A DNA stretch of 6,526 nt, taken from Candidatus Zixiibacteriota bacterium. Its GTDB lineage: Bacteria; Zixibacteria; MSB-5A5; SM1-73. The notes under the pieces were generated by a model. It saw only the letters and a program-made list of their open reading frames with translations, did no database searches and had not been told where the DNA came from. Shown in pieces: positions 1 to 5,781 of the stretch. Made by a program: the position numbers and the translations under genes. The first letter of the stretch is position 1, and the number at the start of each line of letters is the position of its first letter. The stretch is taken from positions 1 through 6,526 of the forward strand of contig JALHUP010000388.1 in NCBI GenBank assembly GCA_022866585.1, written 5' to 3'.

Positions 1-843
1 AATCTTTTGCCTGGGGGAAAAGATGGCTGGGTCCGGTCCGGTAAGTCCGCAGGATCCATAGGACCTGAAATTTACGATCGCAAGAATCTTTTTGACTACA
101 TGGATGGAGGGGCGGAGCTTTATTTGGCTTATGATTTTCAAAAATTGGCGGTGCAAAGATACTTATCCGATTCTCGCGATTCAGTGACAAAGAATTCGCT
201 CACCGTAGAAATCTATCAAGTGAATTCATCCCCCGACGCCTATGGTCTTTTCTCTCTTGATCAGGACGGGGAGACGGTCGAACTTGGTCAGAAAGGGGTT
301 TACGGATATGGTCTTTTGAGATTTTGGAAAGACAGATTTTTGGTGAGAATTCTTGGTTCTCAGGATAATCTAAAAGAGATCATTCTTAAATTCGGATTAG
401 AGATAGACCACAAAATAAAGACCGAAGGAAAACCCCCTGAGCTTTTATCAAAAACCCCAAAAGATAATCAGGTCCCCAATTCAGATCATTTTTTTCATAA
501 ACAGATCATTTTGAATAATCTTTATTTTCTTTCCGATAAAAACATTCTCAATTTAAACGATGAAACCGATTGCCTTTTAGCCGATTTTAAGTTCGATGAA
601 CAGATTTTAAAACTTCTCTTGATTAAATATCCCGATTATAAGAAGGCGAAAGATGCGTATGAAAGCTTTAATAAATTTTATTTGAAAAATGAAGCCTCGG
701 AAAAGAACAAAGTAATTGAAATAGAAGAGGGAAAATTGGTGGGCATGGATTTAGAAAAAAATTATCTACTGCTGGTCTTTGAGGGCAAGGACAAAAAGAC
801 TACTCTCCAGCTTTTGGATTCGGCAAAGAGTTCTTTGAAATGA
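1..843 (+). CDS. DUF6599 family protein, 5' partial
   Basis: The frame is open from the first base of the window to TGA at 841-843, giving 280 visible residues, so the true start and any signal peptide lie upstream. A TTG at 7-9 is the first possible start in view, but the text there (LLPGGKDGW) resembles the segment that follows the signal peptide in this family, so I treat the gene as truncated. The best recognition motif is NLFDYMDGGAELYLAY (about nt 85-132), typical of DUF6599, followed by a predicted alpha/beta region with VEIYQVNSSPDAYGLFS and a C-terminal half rich in Lys and Asp. No cysteine pair, metal motif or membrane segment is visible. The family has no established biochemical function that I know of. 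The gene is the first visible member of a collinear set with the DUF362 and NapHG-like genes, which suggests a shared envelope process. The family call rests on recalled motifs, not a search. Confidence 0.75.
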   Translation, partial: NLLPGGKDGWVRSGKSAGSIGPEIYDRKNLFDYMDGGAELYLAYDFQKLAVQRYLSDSRDSVTKNSLTVEIYQVNSSPDAYGLFSLDQDGETVELGQKGVYGYGLLRFWKDRFLVRILGSQDNLKEIILKFGLEIDHKIKTEGKPPELLSKTPKDNQVPNSDHFFHKQIILNNLYFLSDKNILNLNDETDCLLADFKFDEQILKLLLIKYPDYKKAKDAYESFNKFYLKNEASEKNKVIEIEEGKLVGMDLEKNYLLLVFEGKDKKTTLQLLDSAKSSLK

Positions 844-846
844 CTT

Positions 847-925
847 GGAGTGTCAAGCTTCAGCTTGACCATTGCTTTTGTAACACAAAAAGAGTTTTTC
901 AAGTCCACTTGAAGGTGGACACTCC
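847..925. repeat. Paired-hairpin inverted-repeat element, copy 1
   Basis: The gap between the first two genes is almost entirely this element. Its ends are a perfect inverted repeat, GGAGTGTC (847-854) and GACACTCC (918-925). Each end contains its own hairpin: GTCAAGCT/AGCTTGAC (852-859, 862-869) on the left and GTCCAC/GTGGAC (903-908, 915-920) on the right, with an AT-rich spacer between. The left arm (847-870) matches the reverse complement of 1963-1986 in the next gap at 23 of 24 positions, so this is a dispersed family. It begins only three bases after the stop codon. It could affect mRNA processing or attenuation inside the operon, or be a small non-autonomous mobile element. Confidence 0.8.
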
Positions 926-942
926 ATCATAAGGACTAAAAG

Positions 943-1890
943 ATGAAAAAGAAAGAAGAAAAGATCCTTGGGGGAACGATCACCCGCAGGGATTTTATTA
1001 AGAGTTCGGTGGGAACGGCTTTTATATTGAGTTTATCAAATTTCGGTTTGGCAGAAGCCTTTGGTCGACCGATAGAAGAAGAGAGCCTTCCCGATTTGGC
1101 GGTGGTTTCCAACGGCACCCCAGCTTTGATGACCCGCAAGGTGATGGAGCTTTTGGGGGGGATGAAAAAATTCGTTACTAAAGGCGACATTGTAGTGGTC
1201 AAGCCCAACATAGGCTGGGATAGAAATCCCGAGCAGGCGGCTGATACTAACCCGGAGGTAGTAGCCGAAGTGGTAAAGATGTGCTTGGAATGTGGAGCCA
1301 GGAAGGTGAAGGTTTTTGATCGCACTTGCAATACCCCTTCCCGCTGTTATGAAAATTCAGGTATAAAGAAAGCGGCATCAGAGGCTGGAGCCGAGGTGAG
1401 CTATGTGGTCGATACCGGCTTTTCCATGATGAAATTCCCGCAAGGTGAGGTATTGAAGAAATGGTATATGTATAAGCCCGCAATCGAGGCGGACGTTTTG
1501 ATCAACGTCCCCATTGCCAAACATCATGGACTTCCTAAATTGACCCTAGGCATGAAAAATCTGATGGGCATCATGGGGGGTGACAGAGGACAGATACATT
1601 GGAACATTGACGATAATTTAGCTGATTTAGCCAATTTCGTCAAACCAGAATTGACCATACTGGATGCATACAGAATTTTGGTCAGAAATGGTCCCCAAGG
1701 CGGGAGCTTGAAAGATGTTATAGAAAAAAAGACCATCATTGCCGGGAAAAACATTGCCACCGTGGATGCTTATGGAGCCACTCTTTTTGGTATGAAACCG
1801 ACGGACTTGGGCTATGTGGTCAAGGCAAACAAATTTGGCTTAGGCGAAATTGATCTGAATAAAGTGAACATTAAGAAAGTCGCTTTGTAA
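943..1890 (+). CDS. Tat-exported DUF362 domain protein
   Basis: A 315-residue protein starting at ATG 943, with AAGGA at 931-935 seven bases upstream. The N-terminus is a clear twin-arginine signal: TRRDFIK at residues 14-20, a hydrophobic stretch at 23-36, and a likely cleavage site after AEA (37-39). It is therefore probably folded in the cytoplasm, with a cofactor, before export. DUF362 hallmarks follow in order: VVVKPNIGWD (84-93), TNPE (102-105), a CGARKVKVFD segment (117-126), INVPIAKHHGLPKLTLGMKN followed by LMG (mid-protein), LTILDAYR, and VDAYGATLFG near the end. No ferredoxin domain is fused, unlike some DUF362 proteins. All four cysteines of the protein (114, 117, 129, 135) fall within 22 residues as C-x2-C-x11-C-x5-C, a possible iron-sulfur or zinc site. 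The downstream neighbour is an iron-sulfur electron-transfer membrane protein, so an extracytoplasmic redox role is plausible. The biochemical function is unknown. Confidence 0.9.
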   Translation: MKKKEEKILGGTITRRDFIKSSVGTAFILSLSNFGLAEAFGRPIEEESLPDLAVVSNGTPALMTRKVMELLGGMKKFVTKGDIVVVKPNIGWDRNPEQAADTNPEVVAEVVKMCLECGARKVKVFDRTCNTPSRCYENSGIKKAASEAGAEVSYVVDTGFSMMKFPQGEVLKKWYMYKPAIEADVLINVPIAKHHGLPKLTLGMKNLMGIMGGDRGQIHWNIDDNLADLANFVKPELTILDAYRILVRNGPQGGSLKDVIEKKTIIAGKNIATVDAYGATLFGMKPTDLGYVVKANKFGLGEIDLNKVNIKKVAL

Positions 1891-1903
1891 GACAAGGAAG
1901 TAG

Positions 1904-1989
1904 ATTGGAGTATTCGCCTTTAGGCGAACCAAGTTAAAGCTTTTCTCTTTCAAAACGTTTCAGGTCAAGCTAAAGCTTGACACTCCAAT
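1904..1989. repeat. Paired-hairpin inverted-repeat element, copy 2
   Basis: This element fills most of the gap between the DUF362 and NapHG-like genes. Its termini are a perfect 8-bp inverted repeat, ATTGGAGT (1904-1911) and ACTCCAAT (1982-1989). The left hairpin is TTCGCCT/AGGCGAA (1913-1919, 1922-1928). The right hairpin is GTCAAGCT/AGCTTGAC (1964-1971, 1974-1981), and with its flank it matches the left arm of copy 1 in inverted orientation. The two arms of this copy differ from each other inside but keep the same outer GGAGT/ACTCC. A further short hairpin, AGGC-GTAA-GCCT (1998-2009) followed by TTTAT, lies just downstream and may be a weak attenuator or a remnant of another repeat. Confidence 0.8.
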
Positions 1990-2019
1990 TGGATTTCAGG
2001 CGTAAGCCTTTTATAAACT

Positions 2020-2025
2020 GAGGGG
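2020..2025 (+). promoter_or_regulatory. Ribosome binding site deciding a TTG start
   Basis: GAGGGG lies five bases upstream of TTG 2031. The next in-frame ATG is at residue 39, just after the first hydrophobic helix, so using it would lose the first membrane segment. The Shine-Dalgarno site therefore supports the TTG start. Confidence 0.65.
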
Positions 2026-2030
2026 AAAAA

Positions 2031-3545
2031 TTGAAAACCATCCGACGGATTTCGCAGATTGTTTTTCTTTTGTTCTTCCTCTTTCTTTTTCTTTCCGCCA
2101 GCTATCCGGTAAAGATCAAAATTCCGGTGGATCTTTTCTTAAGAATGGATCCTCTGATTGCTTTTTCTTCTATGATTTCCGCCCGTGCTCTCATCAATAC
2201 TTTTATCTGGGCTTTTTTTGTTTTGATTTTAACCATTCCTTTGGGCAGGCTTTTTTGCGGGTGGATCTGCCCCTTGGGGACAACTTTAGATACAGTCAGT
2301 TTTGTCTCCAAGAATAAAGCAGGAAAAAGCTATGGTAGACTCAGATCGCTAAAATATCTTACCCTGATCTTTCTTTTGATTGGTGCGGTTTTCTCCTCTC
2401 AACTGATTTGGTTTTTTGATCCGATCGCCCTGACCACCAGATCATTGACCCTGACAATTTTTCCCATAGTAACACTGATTTCTAACGGTTTATTCGGTTT
2501 GTTATTCAAAATAAATTTTTTACAGGACACACTTATCAGAGTTCAAAACTTCTTCTCCTCCACTTTTTTGCCCAACCAGCTCACTTTCTTCCGAATGTCA
2601 GGTTGGGTTTTGTTGATCTTTTTAGCTATAATCCTTGCAGAATTCGTCTCTCGGAGATTTTGGTGCCGAAACTTTTGTCCTTTAGGCGCACTTCTGGCTT
2701 TTTTCTCCAAATTTCAAATCTTAAGAAGAAAGGTTAAAGCGGATTGCACCGAATGTGGCGATTGTGAAAAGATTTGTAAGATGGATGCGATAAAAAAAGA
2801 TTTCAGATCCACAGATGATGTGGAATGTATCCAATGCTTCGACTGCGTGAAAGATTGTCCTCCCCATGTTACCACTATCAATTTCATGGGAGAAAAAAAG
2901 CCTTATAAATTCGACCTCAAAAGAAGAAGGGTCATCGCTTCCACCGTAGCTGGGCTTGTTTCCGTGGGCATATTGAAGACAAGTTTTGTAGGGAGAAATT
3001 CTAAGACAAATCTGATCCGACCTCCCGGAGCAAGAGAGGAAAACGAATTTTTGGACAGGTGCATCCGTTGTCATGAGTGCATCAAAGTTTGTTCCACCTC
3101 CGGCAGATTTTTACAGCCGGCATTTTTGGAAGGGGGATTAGAGGCGATGTGGACTCCCATGGGAGTCGCCCGATATGGCTATTGCGAATTCAACTGCACT
3201 CTCTGCACTGAAGTTTGTCCCACCGATGCTATTCATGTTTTAGATTTGGAGACTAAGAAGAAAACCGTGATCGGTTTAGCCTATATAGATAAAAACAGAT
3301 GCCTCCCCTGGTATAAAAACCAAAACTGCATAGTCTGCCAGGAGCACTGCCCCACTCCGCAAAAGGCGATTGAACTAAAGGAAGAGAAAGTAATTCATTT
3401 CGATGGAACAGAGGAATTAGTCAAGCGTCCCTATGTGAGAGAGGATTTGTGTATCGGCTGTGGAATCTGCGAAACCAAATGTCCTATTGAAGGAAGATCC
3501 GCCATAATCGTCACTCCGCAAGGTGAACAAAGATGGAGTGATTAG
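2031..3545 (+). CDS. NapH/NapG-like membrane polyferredoxin (fused form)
   Basis: A 504-residue iron-sulfur membrane protein with a TTG start. The first 210 residues hold hydrophobic helices at about 8-26, 51-71, 107-127, 139-159 and 190-206. They also carry two CxxxCP motifs, CGWICPLGT (76-84) and CRNFCPLGA (212-220), the signature of the NapH/MauN/RdxA-type family. Two ferredoxin quartets follow: C239-242-245-249 and C266-269-272-276. Next come an RRR motif (298-300) and a hydrophobic stretch (301-315), resembling the signal or anchor of NapG. A NapG-like part follows with RPPGA (330-334) and four more quartets: C344-347-350-354; C385-389-392-396; C424-433-436-440; C474-477-480-484. NapG and NapH are separate proteins in the nitrate reductase system, so this reads as a fusion. 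The likely role is electron transfer between quinol or cytoplasmic donors and an extracytoplasmic acceptor, plausibly the upstream DUF362 protein. No napA or napB is visible, so no gene name is given. Topology is uncertain. Confidence 0.88.
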   Translation: MKTIRRISQIVFLLFFLFLFLSASYPVKIKIPVDLFLRMDPLIAFSSMISARALINTFIWAFFVLILTIPLGRLFCGWICPLGTTLDTVSFVSKNKAGKSYGRLRSLKYLTLIFLLIGAVFSSQLIWFFDPIALTTRSLTLTIFPIVTLISNGLFGLLFKINFLQDTLIRVQNFFSSTFLPNQLTFFRMSGWVLLIFLAIILAEFVSRRFWCRNFCPLGALLAFFSKFQILRRKVKADCTECGDCEKICKMDAIKKDFRSTDDVECIQCFDCVKDCPPHVTTINFMGEKKPYKFDLKRRRVIASTVAGLVSVGILKTSFVGRNSKTNLIRPPGAREENEFLDRCIRCHECIKVCSTSGRFLQPAFLEGGLEAMWTPMGVARYGYCEFNCTLCTEVCPTDAIHVLDLETKKKTVIGLAYIDKNRCLPWYKNQNCIVCQEHCPTPQKAIELKEEKVIHFDGTEELVKRPYVREDLCIGCGICETKCPIEGRSAIIVTPQGEQRWSD

Positions 3546-3550
3546 CACGT

Positions 3551-3594
3551 CTTGTCATGCTGAGCAAAGCGAATCATCTGCGAAGCGAAGTATC
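3551..3594. repeat. Dispersed intergenic repeat (TCATGCTGAGC type)
   Basis: The text GTCATGCTGAGCAAAGCGAA followed by TCATCTGCGAAGCGAAG is of a type I recognise as a recurring intergenic repeat in many bacterial genomes. Its GCTGAGC core is echoed in the repeat block at 5660-5673 on the other strand. It starts six bases after the stop of the preceding gene. It encodes nothing. Confidence 0.55.
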
Positions 3595-3630
3595 CCCTCT
3601 CCCCTGGGTGAGAGGGTAGGGTGAGGGGGA
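3594..3630. repeat. CCCTCTCCC/GGGTGAGAGGG intergenic repeat with hairpin
   Basis: CCCTCTC (3595-3601) pairs with GAGAGGG (3610-3616) across an eight-base loop, followed by TAGGGTGAGGGGGA. This C-rich then G-rich layout is another common intergenic repeat type, here abutting the preceding one. No T-tract follows, so I do not call it a terminator. Confidence 0.55.
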
Positions 3631-3646
3631 ACCAATTTTAATCGTT

Positions 3647-3671
3647 GCGTCAGGAGCTCTACTCCTGACGC
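3647..3671 (+). terminator. Strong 10-bp hairpin, possible terminator after the NapHG-like gene
   Basis: GCGTCAGGAG (3647-3656) and CTCCTGACGC (3662-3671) form a perfect 10-bp stem with a five-base loop. It lies about 100 bases after the stop codon and before the proposed promoter of the next gene, a sensible place for transcription to end. The following bases are TTAAAAAACTC, without a clean T-tract, so it is not a canonical intrinsic terminator. It may equally be one more member of the hairpin repeats that fill the gaps in this window. Confidence 0.4.
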
Positions 3672-3682
3672 TTAAAAAACTC

Positions 3683-3711
3683 TTGCTTTTATTTGAAGAA
3701 GTTTGTAAAAT
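3683..3711 (+). promoter_or_regulatory. Candidate sigma-70 type promoter for the pentapeptide gene
   Basis: TTGCTT (3683-3688) and TAAAAT (3706-3711) are separated by exactly 17 bases of AT-rich DNA. The -10 matches the consensus at five of six positions and the -35 at only three. Transcription would start near 3718 and give a leader of about 140 bases before ATG 3861. The position just downstream of the hairpin at 3647-3671 fits the start of a separate transcription unit. Confidence 0.4.
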
Positions 3712-3738
3712 AAAGTAGGTAGGTTAAGAAACTGAGAT

Positions 3739-3812
3739 GGGAGCTCAGATACTACTAACGTTTGAGAGAATCCTTTATCTACCGCCTCTTATTCGTGATA
3801 ATCTGGGCTCCC
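3739..3812 (+). other. Possible structured 5' leader with a 12-bp stem
   Basis: GGGAGCTCAGAT (3739-3750) and ATCTGGGCTCCC (3801-3812) pair along all 12 positions as RNA, with one U-G wobble, enclosing a 50-base region. The stem lies inside the predicted leader of the pentapeptide gene, ending about 48 bases before its start codon. I see no match to a riboswitch class I know. It could be a regulatory leader, a small RNA, or the remains of an inverted-repeat element. Confidence 0.35.
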
Positions 3813-3852
3813 CCTCTAAAACTAAAAAAGGCTTGACGTTTGAAATTGCTGT

Positions 3853-3856
3853 AGGA
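3853..3856 (+). promoter_or_regulatory. Ribosome binding site for the pentapeptide gene
   Basis: AGGA sits four bases before ATG 3861. It is short and close, but the Cys/His head that begins at residue 4 supports this start, since a later start would remove it. Confidence 0.5.
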
Positions 3857-3860
3857 AAAC

Positions 3861-5300
3861 ATGGCAAAATGTAAACGTAACGGATGCGGGGGAATGGCTC
3901 TCTTCAAATCGGACTTCTGCTGGGAACACATTCAGGATAAGGAGAAATACAAAAAGCTAATCCTCCGAAGACAAGCCAACCCTGAGAGAGCCTACTTTGG
4001 GGTAGCCTACCTTGGGGGAGCCAACCGTGGGGGAGCCAACCTTGAGGGAGCCTACCTTGGGGGAGCCAACCTTGACGGAGCCAACCTTAAGCAAACCAAT
4101 CTTCAACGAGCGGACCTTTGGAGAGCTAACCTCCTAAGTGCGAACCTTGAGGATGCTGACCTTGATGCAGCCATCCTGGAGAAAGCTAACCTTTCAAGAG
4201 CCAACCTTCGGAGGGCTTTCCTTTTCCTATCATGTCTTCGAGAAGCTAACCTCAGCGAAGCCAAGCTTGCAGGTGCATGCCTTAAGGATTCTAACCTCAT
4301 CGGAGCTGACCTCAGTGAAGCTGACCTTTCAGACGCTGATCTTCGAAACGCTAATCTAAACAACGCTGATTTGTCCGAAGCCGTTCTCACCGGAGCGAAG
4401 GTATGGGGAATGTCCCATGCAGGGTGTAAAACCGAAGGTATCAAAGCGGACTATTTGAACTTTGATAAAGATGGAAAGATTTCAGGAATTGTCCGCTTGA
4501 ATAAAGAGCAAGCTGAAGAATTTTTCAGCTCCCAGCCAACCATAGAGATTCTTTTGCAAAACAAACTTCCTCCTTATGCCATTCGGACTTTGCTCGATCT
4601 TGTTGATAAAATCAATGAACAAAATCCTGATTGGGCTGTTGAATTCAGAAAAATCACCTCTGGTAGCTTTCTCTCCGAATTAACAGTTAAAGCCAGCAGA
4701 GATGAGATACTGGAGGAGGTAGCTAATGCTATCCTTGGCGCCTTCAAGAAAGGATACCAACAGAAATTACTGGAATATTTACCACATAAGAAAGCGGGAG
4801 AAGAGCATGCCTTGATACTGAAGAAATTGGAAACGATAGAAAACAAGATTGAAAACCCAGTAGAGCAAGTAACAATAATTCATAGCACGGGTAAAATCCC
4901 AGTTAACATAAATTTCAAGGAGTCCGAAGTGCAAGTCAATGTATTTGGCGATGTCCAGAAGATGATTAATGTGGAAGGTAACTATTATGAGATCTCAGCT
5001 CCTCAAGGGAGGGAGGATTTAATTAGAAATATAATAGATCAATTGGATTCTCCTGAGATCAAGAAGAGAATAGGAGAGGCTGAGGCTCAGTTGAAGGGTT
5101 TCTCCACAGAGCAGGTCAAATTCCTTGAGGAGCAATTCAAAGAGAGTGTTGAAAAGATATTTAAAGAAAAGCAAAAAGAAGTTGAATTTTTTGATAAGAT
5201 TAAAGCCTTTTCACGGCGATTCAGCGAATCGAGTTTTGCAGGAGTGATTGGTAACGCTATATGGTTTTTCATTAAAAAATTTGCCTTACCAAATATGTAG
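3861..5300 (+). CDS. Pentapeptide-repeat protein with Cys/His head and unknown C-terminal half
   Basis: A 479-residue protein in four parts. (a) Residues 4-23 carry C4-x4-C9-x10-C20-x2-H23, a small zinc-binding-like head of a type seen before pentapeptide repeats in other proteins. (b) From about residue 44 to 180, A(D/N)LxX pentapeptides run in unbroken five-residue register, with Ala, Ser or Thr at 28 consecutive register positions. This would fold as roughly seven coils of a four-sided beta-helix. (c) Residues 189-300 begin CKTEGIKADYLNF, then PTIEILL and an alpha/beta pattern; from memory this resembles the region after the repeats in some cyanobacterial pentapeptide proteins. (d) Residues 310-479 include a short coiled-coil-like helix (314-332), a beta-like stretch with VNVFGDVQKMINVEGNYYEI (359-378), charged helices (384-450), and a final hydrophobic helix (458-476). 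There is no signal peptide. The function is unknown; a binding scaffold with a membrane-active or membrane-attached tail is possible. Confidence 0.88.
   Translation: MAKCKRNGCGGMALFKSDFCWEHIQDKEKYKKLILRRQANPERAYFGVAYLGGANRGGANLEGAYLGGANLDGANLKQTNLQRADLWRANLLSANLEDADLDAAILEKANLSRANLRRAFLFLSCLREANLSEAKLAGACLKDSNLIGADLSEADLSDADLRNANLNNADLSEAVLTGAKVWGMSHAGCKTEGIKADYLNFDKDGKISGIVRLNKEQAEEFFSSQPTIEILLQNKLPPYAIRTLLDLVDKINEQNPDWAVEFRKITSGSFLSELTVKASRDEILEEVANAILGAFKKGYQQKLLEYLPHKKAGEEHALILKKLETIENKIENPVEQVTIIHSTGKIPVNINFKESEVQVNVFGDVQKMINVEGNYYEISAPQGREDLIRNIIDQLDSPEIKKRIGEAEAQLKGFSTEQVKFLEEQFKESVEKIFKEKQKEVEFFDKIKAFSRRFSESSFAGVIGNAIWFFIKKFALPNM
4005..4094 (+). repeat. 15-bp in-frame tandem repeats within the pentapeptide gene
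   Basis: Six successive 15-bp units code for A(N/Y)LGG-like pentapeptides. The units at 4005-4019 and 4050-4064 are identical, and most others differ by one to three bases. A 45-bp higher-order unit is also visible (4005-4049 against 4050-4094, six differences). Later repeats are diverged at the DNA level, so this end appears to have expanded most recently. Confidence 0.75.
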
Positions 5301-5313
5301 CACACCCTCTATT

Positions 5314-5338
5314 GGTCAGGTGTCCCTCACCCCTGACC
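5314..5338 (+). terminator. Hairpin after the pentapeptide gene, possible terminator
   Basis: GGTCAGG (5314-5320) pairs with CCTGACC (5332-5338) 14 bases after the stop codon. The downstream sequence is TTAAAACAGG, only a weak T-run, so termination here is plausible by position rather than by a classic U-tract. Confidence 0.4.
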
Positions 5339-5579
5339 TTAAAACAGGTTCATTTTAAAGAATAAACTGGGGTGTTCACTTTTTCCCATAGTGTTAGAAC
5401 CCCTTTTCTGACGCCTAACTCGTTGTCCGCCAACAAGCGCACTTCAAAATCAATATAACTTTGATGGTGATGGAGATAGGGCGCCTGTTTATGGAGGACG
5501 AAAAAATGAGTTTCAGTTGGGAAAGCCAGATCGAAACATCAATGGTAAACGTAAACGAACCACTTGTGCTGAGCCTTGT
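5339..5579. other. Intergenic stretch without a supported gene
   Basis: I see no convincing gene or RNA here. A frame with GGAGGA (5493-5498) seven bases before ATG 5506 runs 47 codons to 5649, but its second half is made of repeat DNA. A second frame reads NFDGDGD from 5457 but has no start or domain. GGGG(T)GTTC near 5370 and GAACCCC near 5398 form a weak inverted repeat. This may be the decayed end of an old gene. Confidence 0.4.
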
Positions 5580-5708
5580 GGTTCGGCTTTGCTCACCCTT
5601 CAACTTTGTTCAGGGTGACCCTGAGTCTATTGAAGGGTCACCACCCTGAGCTTGTGCTTCGACTTCGCTCAGCACCCTGAGTCTATCGAAGGGTCGAAGG
5701 GCCGAACC
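5580..5708. repeat. Repeat block with 8-bp terminal inverted repeats, MITE-like
   Basis: The block is bounded by perfect inverted repeats GGTTCGGC (5580-5587) and GCCGAACC (5701-5708). Inside are two 22-bp direct repeats (5618-5639 and 5674-5695) differing at one base, of the ACCCTGAGTCTAT(T/C)GAAGGG kind, and inverted pieces such as GCTTCGACTTCGCTCAGC. I recognise the ACCCTGAG...GAAGGG text as a common dispersed repeat type. It has no transposase and no protein-coding signal. Confidence 0.65.
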
Positions 5709-5738
5709 GTTCTGAAGAAGAAAAATTTAAAAAACAAA

Positions 5739-5774
5739 GTTCAGAAAGTTCAGATTGTTCAGATCATTCAGTCC
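5739..5774 (+). repeat. Four tandem 9-bp repeats
   Basis: Units at 5739, 5748, 5757 and 5766 read GTTCAGAAA, GTTCAGATT, GTTCAGATC and ATTCAGTCC. The TTCAG core is constant at exact 9-bp spacing, directly after an A-rich stretch. It may be slippage-derived or a protein-binding array. Confidence 0.6.
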
Positions 5775-5781
5775 TCTTGTT

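Noticed and set aside
936..1331. A 131-codon minus-strand frame opposite the DUF362 gene
   Set aside because: The plus strand carries a clear Tat signal and DUF362 motifs across the same bases; the antisense text is low-complexity and unlike any family.
2721..3074. A 117-codon minus-strand frame opposite the iron-sulfur region
   Set aside because: The regular cysteine quartets on the plus strand prove the coding strand.
2031..3545. Naming the membrane polyferredoxin napH or napG
   Set aside because: It resembles both, but no nitrate reductase genes are visible and related proteins serve several pathways, so a gene symbol would overstate the evidence.
3833..3838. TTGACG as a -35 box close to the pentapeptide start
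   Set aside because: A -10 at normal spacing would fall at about 3856, overlapping the ribosome site and start codon, and no TATAAT-like sequence is there.
4103..4444. A 113-codon minus-strand frame rich in Arg, Ser, Ala and Leu
   Set aside because: It is the antisense of the 15-bp periodic pentapeptide coding region, which keeps the opposite frame free of stops. It has no domain of its own.
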